NCBI GenBank assembly: GCA_016934135.1
Contig: JAFGTK010000046.1
Location: 1 to 15,319 of the forward strand
Length of the DNA: 15,319 nucleotides
Origin: Deltaproteobacteria bacterium
GTDB taxonomy: Bacteria > Desulfobacterota > Desulfomonilia > UBA1062
Direction of reading: 5' to 3'
Shown here: positions 8,501 to 15,319 of the stretch, in pieces
Layout of the letters: each line of letters starts with the position of its first letter
How positions within the stretch are numbered: position 1 is the first letter of the stretch
Translations under genes and position numbers: made by a program
The notes under the pieces: generated by a model
What the model was told of the DNA's origin: nothing
Database searches by the model: none
Seen by the model: the letters and a program-made list of their open reading frames with translations, nothing else

Positions 8501-10145
8501 CGGTCGTCTGCGGCAGGTCCTGACCAATCTTGCAAGCAATGCACTGAAGTTTACTGGAAAGGGCGACATCTTTATCAAGGCTGAGATGAAACGCGAGTTT
8601 GACGACAAGGTGGAGATCCTTTTTACTGTCCGGGATACAGGGATCGGGATACCCATAGACAAGCAGGATAAGATATTCGAGAGCTTTACCCAGGCGGACG
8701 GATCAACCACCCGGAAATACGGAGGAACCGGCCTTGGGCTCACCATCTCAAAAAGGATCGTGGAGGTGATGGGCGGGCAGATAGGGGTTACGAGCAGCGA
8801 AGGCCACGGAAGTACATTCTGGTTTACCGCAGTGTTTGAAAAACAGCAGGAAGCAAGGTCTGTATACGCCATCAAAGAAATCGATCTGGGAAGCCTCAAT
8901 GTTCTGATCGTCGATGACAACGAGACTAACAGGTATATCCTTATGGAATATCTGAAGACATGGGGGTGCAGGGCTGTCGAATCCACCGGAGGCGAGGAGG
9001 CATTATCGATGCTTGCTGCAGCTTCAGCGTCAGACCAGCCATTTGATCTGATATTGATGGACTTTCATATGCCGGGTATGGACGGGTTTGAGCTTACTGA
9101 AAAGATCCGGGAGATGCCCACATGTAACAAGGTTCCGATAATTCTCCTTACCTCGATGGGTGAGCATGGAGACAGTAACTACTGCCGGGCTATCGGGATT
9201 CAGGGCTATCTTCCCAAACCCACGAGAAGGGATGATCTGCGCCGGGCAATTGTTTCGGTTATGGGACTGTGCACGGGAGATGAGGGGGAGGATAATCCGA
9301 GGCTGGTCACCAGGCATACAATCGCCGAGGATTTCAGAAAGGATATCAGGATCCTTCTGGCAGAGGACTATCCTACCAATCAGCAGGTTGCCCTGAGGCA
9401 TCTCCAGAAAGCCGGTTATCATGTGGATATCGCGGAAAACGGCCAGCTTGCAGTAGCTGCATGTAAACGCAGGCACTATGATCTTATCCTGATGGATATT
9501 CAGATGCCCGTAATGGACGGTTACTCAGCTACCGTTGAGATCCGCAGGTGGGAGAAGAAACGTAAAAAAGAGGGTCTAGGTGATGACTCCAAGGCGGCAG
9601 CCAGGATACCCATAATAGCCATGACTGCACATGCAATTATGGGATACCGGGACAAATGCATGGAGGTGGGGATGGATGATTATCTTGCCAAACCCCTCAG
9701 GCGGGAGGAACTGCTTAATATGGTTGATAAGTGGGTAAAGGCAGGTCCTGTTGTGCCGGAGAAATCCACGGAAACTCCGGAAACAGGGACGGATAAGGAC
9801 GTCGAAACCATGCCCGGTGACCCCCCAATTGATTATAAAAGGGCCATGGATGAATTCGAATGTGACGATGAATTCCTCAGAGAGTTGCTTGAAGAATTTA
9901 TCAGGAATGTGAAGGGACAGATACAGACCATACAAAAGGCCATAACAGACGGAAATGCTGAGAAAGTGAGAACAGAGGCTCATTCCATCAAGGGAGGAGC
10001 CGCCAACCTGACAGCCGATGACCTCGCAAAAGCTGCGTATGACTTAGAGATGCTCGGGAAAAGCGGAGATGTGGCAGATGGTGCTGAACTCCTGGAAAGA
10101 CTGGAAACAGAGCTTGTTCGTGTGGAGAGCTATTCAATGAAATGA
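5532..10145 (+). CDS. Hybrid histidine kinase: MEDS, five PAS, HisKA, HATPase, REC, REC, Hpt
   Basis: A 1537-residue cytoplasmic kinase with no signal peptide or membrane helix. Residues about 20-195 form a MEDS-type sensory domain: FPGCFYESDEEF at the start, and CMYDRR, then HPWII and NIYYHP, at the end. A short coiled linker leads to five PAS domains (about 228-342, 352-466, 478-596, 605-728, 740-856). The kinase core has His886 in LANMSHEIRTPLNG, an N-box Asn1003, DTGIGI (1035-1040) and GGTGLGL (1064-1070). REC1 has Asp1177 and Lys1229; REC2 has Asp1322, Thr1365 and Lys1387; the Hpt domain has His1484 in AHSIKGGAAN. All phosphotransfer residues are present, so a full His-Asp-His relay is possible. 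MEDS domains are known from DcmR-like regulators and are thought to sense small ligands; the signal here is unknown. Starts at 5532, 5544 and 5550 are in frame; 5544 is favoured by the overlapping leader frame. Confidence 0.93.
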   Translation: MDSIMHMRRDQLIRELAVLQDYDFPGCFYESDEEFTTVMSSYISRALQDGHKILALVSPQAAGDVDGLIKDCMSGTLHDSKTSQTCIIHGGEDCSNGHDILSEMLQEAGYALSNGWPGAMISIDMKAFMEQMQGKTGIQDFIESIRTLDNNKVCTVLCMYDRRVCSLHDIMKAIPAHPWIIVSEELVQNIYYHPTMERSGEDAVSSAITGCLERLVKEKRRENELRELDEKYRFLFENTSDFLFVHDMEGYFREINLVQRDIEGYTEQDLVGLNLRDLMPKALKHGFDEYLEKIKKEEKGQGLLRVQDKDGTERIFEYKNILLKDESGPTGVRGLAQDITDRFRAKEALKKSEQRYRDIFNNVSDFLYFHDLEGGFEFKECNLAVRNSWNTIGGSRETVNLKELIPERFLGEFPGYLKRIRDKGQDEGLICAIFNDGKEHILEYKNSLVYENDVPVGVRGSARDITENIQAQRSIRKSEEKYRTILESIEEGYYEVDLNGYFRFSNDSLCRILGCSREELLGVRYSEYVGEKTAEEIFRTFNQVFEIGQDVEAAEWEFIRKEDSQRIYIEVSVSRIMSKNGKCKGFRGIVRDVTKRVQAERALSESEQRYRLLAENIKDLIWTSDLDLNFTYLSPSVKAMTGATVEEALQLNIRHVMNKETFKMIRSEVDAVLEQVRMGRSQNEKTVRLEFEHTRSDGTTFWADVNASVQFDSKGEPIGFVGITRDVTDKINAENERKKNEMKYHTILESIEEGYYEVDMSGRLIFFNDTFYRMIGYSKHEMIGMRYRKFMDRINAKKVLGVFSRVFSSGRPEMGFGWEFIKKDGSRIQVESSVMLMKGSDGEPAGFRGVLRDVTQRKQGEELKAAMIKAEAENRAKSEFLANMSHEIRTPLNGIIGMAELALDTPVDENQRSILNAINRESDTLLNLINDILDFSKIEAEKLEFENIDFDLRVLIEDLASSFAIRSEKKGLEFFSFLSPEVPAHIIGDPGRLRQVLTNLASNALKFTGKGDIFIKAEMKREFDDKVEILFTVRDTGIGIPIDKQDKIFESFTQADGSTTRKYGGTGLGLTISKRIVEVMGGQIGVTSSEGHGSTFWFTAVFEKQQEARSVYAIKEIDLGSLNVLIVDDNETNRYILMEYLKTWGCRAVESTGGEEALSMLAAASASDQPFDLILMDFHMPGMDGFELTEKIREMPTCNKVPIILLTSMGEHGDSNYCRAIGIQGYLPKPTRRDDLRRAIVSVMGLCTGDEGEDNPRLVTRHTIAEDFRKDIRILLAEDYPTNQQVALRHLQKAGYHVDIAENGQLAVAACKRRHYDLILMDIQMPVMDGYSATVEIRRWEKKRKKEGLGDDSKAAARIPIIAMTAHAIMGYRDKCMEVGMDDYLAKPLRREELLNMVDKWVKAGPVVPEKSTETPETGTDKDVETMPGDPPIDYKRAMDEFECDDEFLRELLEEFIRNVKGQIQTIQKAITDGNAEKVRTEAHSIKGGAANLTADDLAKAAYDLEMLGKSGDVADGAELLERLETELVRVESYSMK

Positions 10146-10158
10146 ATGTACTTGCGGC

Positions 10159-10165
10159 AAGGGAG
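10159..10165 (+). promoter_or_regulatory. Ribosome-binding site of the second hybrid kinase
   Basis: AAGGGAG, five bases before the ATG at 10171, lies in the 25 bp gap after the first kinase. It fixes the start and supports one operon. Confidence 0.7.
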
Positions 10166-10170
10166 TCAAC

Positions 10171-13100
10171 ATGAGCTTGTTATCAGGGAAAGATACCGAA
10201 GCAGACAGTGATGGAATATGTCCTGTTACCGGCCTGAAAGATACCTGCAAGTCTGAATGGACTTTTAGAAGCGATCATGGAAGCTATCATGTATCCTTCC
10301 GTGTGTTGGGCGAGCGGATCATGCTGTCTCGAAATGTCGGGTATGCAACATATGACGATATGATAAAAGCTCTTGAAGTTGCTGACAAGGTTGAAGCCGA
10401 GGGTATTGCCGAAGGTTGCCCCTATGTGCAGATCCTTGATTTTACCGATCTTGAGGGCATATCGATTGAAGCGCGCAAGCTGTATATCGAAAGCATCAGA
10501 AAGCATGATCGAATAAAATGCATGATCTTTTACGGCGTCTCTTCGATGTTCAAGATGAGTATCAAGCTCGCAAAGAGAATCAACATGATACATTTCGATA
10601 CCTATATCGTGAACAGCTATGAGGAGGCCTGGAGCATTGCCAGGCAGGCCCTCGAAGACAGCACGGTCAAATCGGAGCATGCTCTTGACATCATTGGCGA
10701 ACACGTATCCGGCGCGGTGAAGTATCCAGCCTCGGCAGGGAAGGGCCCCGAATCTTCAGGTTCAGACAAAATTCAGGGCTATGTCGATGAATTGCTTGAT
10801 TTCATCGGGGGCATCAAATGGGAGAATGACGGCGCAATAGAAAACCTTGATGTGAAAGAGGGACATCCTTTCGAGGCTGTCTTTGATGCGATTGCAATTA
10901 TCAAGCATGACCTTGACGATCTCCTTCAGAAGCGTCGTAATGCGGAAGAAGCAGTGCGCAGAAGCGAGAAAAAATACCGCAGCGTGGTGGAAAATGCCAA
11001 CGAGGCGATTGCGGTGATACAGGATGGCAGCCTTAAATATGCAAATGACAAACTTTTAGAGCTTGCCGGATATGAACATGTTGAACTTATCAACAGTGAT
11101 TACATGGATTTTATACACCCTGACGACAGGCGCAGGGTCATGGATCTGTATGAGAAAAGACTCAAGGGAGAGGATGCGCCGGCTGAATACTCGTTCAGGA
11201 TAATAGACGCTCATGGTTGTGAGAAAATGGTTGATATCAGTGCAGTCCTTGTGGACTGGGCTGGTGATGTAGCAACGCTGGTTTTTCTCAATGACATTAC
11301 CGAGCGGGTGAAAAACCAGAGGGAACTTAAAAAGAGCGAGGAAAAGTACCGGAACATCCTGATCAATATGGAAGAAGGCTACTATGAAGTAGACCTCAAG
11401 GGAAACATGGTATTTTTCAACGATGCAGTGTGCCGGATGCTCGGGTATACCAGTGAAGAGCTGCAGGGTATGAATTATAAAATGTTCATGGAGCATGACA
11501 GCGGCTATCAGGTGTATGAGATCTTTAACCAGGTCTACACATCAGGGAACCCATCTAAAGGATTCGATTGGGAATTTATCAGGAAAGACGGATCAAAAAG
11601 CTTTGGAGAGGGCTCTATTGCCCTTGTCAGGAATACCAGCGGTGATCCAATCGGTTTCAGGGGTATTATCCGGGATACGGTAGAACGTAAGCTCGCGGAA
11701 AAGATGCGCGAGGACAAGATCAAGGCAGAGGCAGAGAACCGATCAAAGAGCGATTTCCTCGCAAATATGAGCCATGAGATACGCACCCCTCTCAACGGGA
11801 TTATCGGGATGACCGAGCTGGCAATGGACACTTCGCTGGATGATAACCAGAAGGATATTATCCATGCGATAAACAGAGAGTCGGAAATACTGCTGAGTCT
11901 GATCAATGACATCCTGGATTTTTCCAAGATAGAGGCAGACAAATATGAACTCGAAGAGATCCCTTTCGATCTTCGTGTGCTGATCGAGGATCTTGCCGGC
12001 AGTTTTGCCATCAGGTCTGAAAAGAAAGGTTTGGAACTTATCTCGTTTCTTTCTCCGGATGTGCCGTCTCTGCTGGTAGGTGACCCCGGCAGGTTGAGGC
12101 AGATACTGGCTAATCTTGTGGGTAATGCCATGAAATTTACCGAGAAAGGCGAGGTGTTCATCAAGGCTGAACTGGTGCAGGAAAATCAGGGTAAGATCTG
12201 CATAAGGTTTTCAGTGAAGGATACAGGTATAGGTATATCCAAGGATAAGCAGGAGAAGATATTTGATATATTTACCCAGGCAGACGGATCAATGACAAGG
12301 AAGTACGGCGGAACCGGACTCGGCCTTGCTATTTCCAAAGAACTGACCCAGCTTGTGGGTGGCGAGATCGGTGTAGAGAGCGAGGTGGGTATCGGGAGCA
12401 CGTTCTGGTTTACCGCTGTGTTGTCCCGGCAGGAGCAGAATGCATCCCGTCAGTCAAGGGAGCATGTCGATCTCAGTACTCTGAGGGTGCTTGTCGTAGA
12501 TGACAACGAGACCAACCGGCTGATACTGATGGAGTATCTCAAATCCTGGGGCTGCATAGCTGTAGAGGCACCGGATGGTGAGGAGGCTATAGCTGTCCTT
12601 CGGTCCGCCGTGTCACTGAGAGAATCCTTTGATGTCATCATCTTGGATTTTCAGATGCCTGAGATGAATGGTTTCGATCTGGCCAGAGAGATCAGAAAGA
12701 TAAAGAGTCTGAAGAAAATACCCATGATTGTTCTTACCTCGGTAGGGAATATTGGAGAGGGAAAGAGCTGCAGGCAGATCGGGATTCAGGGCTATCTGAC
12801 CAAACCCGCAAGAAGGGATGAACTTCGCAGGGTAATCCTGTCGGTTCTCGGCCTTCCCCAGGAAGAAGATAATCCGGATATATCGAACCTTGTCACACGG
12901 CATACGCTTGCCGAAGAGACCCGGAAAAATATCCAGATACTGCTTGCAGAGGATTATCCAACAAACCAGCAGGTAGCAATGAGGCACCTGCAAAAGGCCG
13001 GATACCACGTGGATCTTGCAGAAAACGGCCGGCAGGCCCTGACTGCATGTAAATGCAAGCAATACGATATTGTCCTGATGGATATTCAGATGCCGTTCAT

Positions 13101-13728
13101 GGATGGGTATGAGGCAACAAGGAAGATCAGGGAACTTGAGGAAAGGTTAAGGGATGAGGTTGGATCTGATGGGCCTTTCCGGTTGAACAGGATACCTATT
13201 ATAGCCATGACTGCCCATGCCATACGTGGGTTCAAGGAAAAATGTCTCGAAATGGGGATGGATGATTATATTGCAAAACCTCTTCGGCGGCAGGAACTGC
13301 TTGATATGGTCGATAAATGGGCAATGGCCTCTGAATCCTTCCAGCCAAGGCCTGAACTACACGAGGAAGATGCAATACACGAGGCGTGCAAGATGGACAA
13401 TTCACCGATCAATTATAAGATGGCCATGGATGAATTTGATTGTGATAAGGAGTTCCTGATGGAACTGCTCGACGGTTTCATCAAGAATGTAAGGGAGCAG
13501 GTGGATACAATACGCGGGGCCATTTCCCGTAATGATGCAGAAAAGGTCCGAACCGAAGCACATTCCATCAAGGGAGGTGCTGCGAATATCTGTGCAGAGA
13601 GACTCTCGGCAGCAGCTTCCGATCTTGAAAAGATCGGAAAATCCGGCAACCTGGAGAATGCGTCAGAGGTTCTTGAAACCCTTGAGAAGGAATTTCATAT
13701 TTTGGAGAATCATGCCGAAATAACATAA
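10171..13728 (+). CDS. Hybrid histidine kinase: STAS-like domain, two PAS, HisKA, HATPase, REC, REC, Hpt
   Basis: An 1185-residue cytoplasmic paralogue of the preceding kinase. Residues about 35-160 form an alpha/beta domain resembling STAS/SpoIIAA-type folds: strand YVQILDFTDLEG (85-96), helix with ARKLYIESIR, strand CMIFYGVSS, and a closing SYEEAWSIARQAL segment. I know no named family for it. A helical linker (about 200-262) precedes PAS domains at about 265-380 and 388-505. The core has His535 in ANMSHEIRTPLNG, DTGIGI (684-689) and GGTGLGL (713-719). REC1 has Asp826 and Lys878; REC2 has Asp971, Thr1014 and Lys1036; the Hpt domain has His1131. All key residues are intact. From PAS2 onward it aligns with the first kinase almost without gaps; an 80-residue stretch around the H-box has 62 identities by hand count. 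The two genes are 25 bp apart and surely co-transcribed. Confidence 0.92.
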   Translation: MSLLSGKDTEADSDGICPVTGLKDTCKSEWTFRSDHGSYHVSFRVLGERIMLSRNVGYATYDDMIKALEVADKVEAEGIAEGCPYVQILDFTDLEGISIEARKLYIESIRKHDRIKCMIFYGVSSMFKMSIKLAKRINMIHFDTYIVNSYEEAWSIARQALEDSTVKSEHALDIIGEHVSGAVKYPASAGKGPESSGSDKIQGYVDELLDFIGGIKWENDGAIENLDVKEGHPFEAVFDAIAIIKHDLDDLLQKRRNAEEAVRRSEKKYRSVVENANEAIAVIQDGSLKYANDKLLELAGYEHVELINSDYMDFIHPDDRRRVMDLYEKRLKGEDAPAEYSFRIIDAHGCEKMVDISAVLVDWAGDVATLVFLNDITERVKNQRELKKSEEKYRNILINMEEGYYEVDLKGNMVFFNDAVCRMLGYTSEELQGMNYKMFMEHDSGYQVYEIFNQVYTSGNPSKGFDWEFIRKDGSKSFGEGSIALVRNTSGDPIGFRGIIRDTVERKLAEKMREDKIKAEAENRSKSDFLANMSHEIRTPLNGIIGMTELAMDTSLDDNQKDIIHAINRESEILLSLINDILDFSKIEADKYELEEIPFDLRVLIEDLAGSFAIRSEKKGLELISFLSPDVPSLLVGDPGRLRQILANLVGNAMKFTEKGEVFIKAELVQENQGKICIRFSVKDTGIGISKDKQEKIFDIFTQADGSMTRKYGGTGLGLAISKELTQLVGGEIGVESEVGIGSTFWFTAVLSRQEQNASRQSREHVDLSTLRVLVVDDNETNRLILMEYLKSWGCIAVEAPDGEEAIAVLRSAVSLRESFDVIILDFQMPEMNGFDLAREIRKIKSLKKIPMIVLTSVGNIGEGKSCRQIGIQGYLTKPARRDELRRVILSVLGLPQEEDNPDISNLVTRHTLAEETRKNIQILLAEDYPTNQQVAMRHLQKAGYHVDLAENGRQALTACKCKQYDIVLMDIQMPFMDGYEATRKIRELEERLRDEVGSDGPFRLNRIPIIAMTAHAIRGFKEKCLEMGMDDYIAKPLRRQELLDMVDKWAMASESFQPRPELHEEDAIHEACKMDNSPINYKMAMDEFDCDKEFLMELLDGFIKNVREQVDTIRGAISRNDAEKVRTEAHSIKGGAANICAERLSAAASDLEKIGKSGNLENASEVLETLEKEFHILENHAEIT

Positions 13729-13778
13729 CAAATGGGATTCGATTATGGACAAGATAATGCTGTATCATTTTCTGCTTC

Positions 13779-13809
13779 TTGATTATGCATTGGGATTTCT
13801 CCCTATAGT
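13779..13809 (+). promoter_or_regulatory. Weak candidate sigma-70 promoter before the REC-HDOD gene
   Basis: TTGATT (13779-13784) and TATAGT (13804-13809) are separated by 19 bases, two more than optimal. They lie in the 104 bp gap between the second kinase and the regulator, and would allow separate expression of the regulator. A small GGGA/TCCC palindrome (13792-13803) sits in the spacer. Confidence 0.25.
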
Positions 13810-13832
13810 ATGAATTGTCCGCGGGGGTAAGC

Positions 13833-15134
13833 ATGAAGATTCTTGTTGTTGATGATGAACTTGTCAGCAGGAAGAAGATGAAGATGATCATGGACTGTCT
13901 TGGCGAGTGCGAGGCTGTTGAATGTGGTCAAGATGCGATTTCCGCCTATCAGGACGCATGGGAAAGATGGTCGCCGTTCGATCTTATAACGCTCGATATC
14001 TTAATGCCCGAGATGAATGGTACAGAGGTGCTCTCAACCATACGCAAGATCGAATCGGAAAAGAATATCCCGGCCGATAAACGGGTAAAGATATTTATGG
14101 TAACCTCGCATTCCGATAAGGACACCATTCTTACCTGTGTCCAGGCAGGGTGTGATGATTTCATTACCAAGCCTTTCGACAAGGACACGGTTTTCAAGAA
14201 ACTCCAGGGCAAAGGCTTTAAAGAAAAGAACAATGCAGCCCGCAATGCGGGCATAAAAGAGTCTCCAAGCCAGACAGATCCTGTCGAAACAAAGGACGAA
14301 ATCCTTACGGATATCATTTCACGGTTTAAGCAGGGTGATATCGATCTCCCCTCGCTTCCCCGGATCCATCAGAAATTCAGCGAACTGGTGGCCAGAGGGG
14401 CCAACCTTCAGGAGATAGCAGAGCTTTTGAAGCAGGATGCAGGGATCTCGTCCAAACTGATCAGTATTTCCAACTCTTCGTACTACAGAGGTGTGGTGGA
14501 AAACAAAACCCTGGACCAGGCCATAGGCCGCCTGGGTCTGGAGACCACCAGACAGACCGTAAACGCGATCTCCAACAGAGGGCTCTATGTTGCTGACAAC
14601 AAAAAGTATCTTGAGATTGTAGAGGCACTGTGGGAACATTCTCTTTCCTGCGCATATGCTTCACAGATGATAGTAGAGACCCTGAATCTGAAATTCAGAG
14701 ACGATGTCTTCACCATGGGGCTCTTCCACGATATCGGCAAGCTCATGCTTGTCCGTGTTGTCGCAGAGATCGAAAAGAAAGCGGACAAAGGTTCAGAGAT
14801 AGACAGCATTTCCCTTTTCAGAACAATGGACAGTTATCATGGAAAGACCGGTTCAGTGCTTCTCAAGAGATGGGGCTTTTCCGACAGGTATGTCCTGGTG
14901 GCTCAGCATCACGATGATATCCGTAATGCTGGCGAAGTTTTTGAGGAACTCAAGGTGATCTATTGTGCCAACCTGCTCGTGAAGTCAATAGGATACGGGC
15001 AGAGTGAGCCATTGGAGGAAGATCTTGCCGTCAATGAGGTTGCACGGGAACTGGGCCTGGACAGCGAGAAGATCTCTTCTGTCAGAGAAAAGGTGGAAGC
15101 ACAGATGGAAGAACTCAAGCAGTATCTTGAATGA
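13833..15134 (+). CDS. Response regulator with HDOD output domain (REC-HDOD)
   Basis: A 433-residue soluble protein. Residues 1-125 are a receiver domain: acidic pocket Asp7/Asp8, phosphoacceptor Asp55 in LITLDILMPEMNG, Thr91 and Lys113 in ITKPFD. A variable linker (about 126-155) leads to an HDOD domain (about 158-370), with DLPSLPRIHQKFSEL, LLKQDAGISSKLISISNSSYY, LWEHSLSCA, GLFHDIGKLML (His299-Asp300) and AQHHDD. HDOD proteins are regulatory relatives of HD phosphohydrolases and usually act by protein contacts. The chosen start is the ATG at 13833, six bases after a GGGGG ribosome-binding run; a longer frame from TTG at 13815 would add six residues without a good site. It sits 104 bp after the kinases and is the likely phosphate acceptor of their Hpt domains, though this is inferred from position only. 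Confidence 0.92.
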   Translation: MKILVVDDELVSRKKMKMIMDCLGECEAVECGQDAISAYQDAWERWSPFDLITLDILMPEMNGTEVLSTIRKIESEKNIPADKRVKIFMVTSHSDKDTILTCVQAGCDDFITKPFDKDTVFKKLQGKGFKEKNNAARNAGIKESPSQTDPVETKDEILTDIISRFKQGDIDLPSLPRIHQKFSELVARGANLQEIAELLKQDAGISSKLISISNSSYYRGVVENKTLDQAIGRLGLETTRQTVNAISNRGLYVADNKKYLEIVEALWEHSLSCAYASQMIVETLNLKFRDDVFTMGLFHDIGKLMLVRVVAEIEKKADKGSEIDSISLFRTMDSYHGKTGSVLLKRWGFSDRYVLVAQHHDDIRNAGEVFEELKVIYCANLLVKSIGYGQSEPLEEDLAVNEVARELGLDSEKISSVREKVEAQMEELKQYLE

Positions 15135-15199
15135 TCCCCTGATGCCTGCCCGCAGAGACACCCTTTATTCTCCTTCAACAAACAAGACAGCTGATCTTT

Positions 15200-15216
15200 G
15201 ATTTTTCTGAAAAATC
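15200..15216. terminator. AT-rich hairpin after the REC-HDOD gene
   Basis: GATTTTT-CTG-AAAAATC is a perfect 7 bp stem with a 3-base loop, 66 bases after the stop codon. The stem is almost all A-T and no long T-run follows, so it is a weak candidate for a bidirectional terminator. Confidence 0.3.
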
Positions 15217-15319
15217 TCAAGAAGGCAATGGCGGTAACTACAGTATGAAACTCATAGAGAAGATATGTTTAAGGAAAGTTATCCCTTTAGATGTTCATCA
15301 CAATACTTTATAAGATAAC

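Noticed and set aside
8261..8986. 241-codon open frame on the - strand inside the first hybrid kinase
   Set aside because: It lies opposite the conserved HATPase and REC1 coding region, and the product resembles no known family; a similar antisense opening occurs opposite the second kinase, as expected from shared codon patterns.
15245..15313. 22-codon frame at the right edge (starts MKLIEKICLRKV)
   Set aside because: No clear ribosome-binding site and no recognisable similarity; too short to support as a gene.

Overview
The window is about 15.3 kb of chromosomal-looking DNA of moderate GC content, with every supported gene on the + strand. The long multi-PAS hybrid kinases, REC-HDOD regulator, lipoproteins and REPIN-like intergenic palindrome suit a Gram-negative bacterium rich in signalling genes, most likely in the former Deltaproteobacteria (Desulfobacterota). 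That placement is inferred from gene style only; there is no rRNA or other phylogenetic marker here. No tRNA, rRNA, CRISPR array, complete insertion sequence or phage gene was seen.

Left part (1-5174): a repeat-rich leader precedes a WbqC-family gene usually found in surface-polysaccharide loci. Its stop overlaps the ATG of a six-codon reading frame with a plausible ribosome-binding site, which may be the stump of a lost next gene. A 75 bp REPIN-like double palindrome follows. Next come a large transglutaminase-fold lipoprotein with an intact Cys-His-Asp triad, a second lipoprotein of unknown function, and a complete adenine deaminase (purine salvage).

Right part (5175-15134): a signalling locus. 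After a 357 bp non-coding stretch, containing a TATAAT box and a 25-codon leader reading frame, lie two giant cytoplasmic hybrid histidine kinases 25 bp apart. Both end in PAS-HisKA-HATPase-REC-REC-Hpt and are clear paralogues over that part. Their front ends differ: the first has a MEDS domain and four more PAS domains; the second has a STAS-like domain and one more PAS. About 100 bp downstream is a REC-HDOD response regulator, the only protein in the locus with a non-kinase output. The simplest reading is a two-input phosphorelay in which both kinases pass phosphate through their own REC and Hpt domains to the REC-HDOD protein. This partnership is inferred from gene order.
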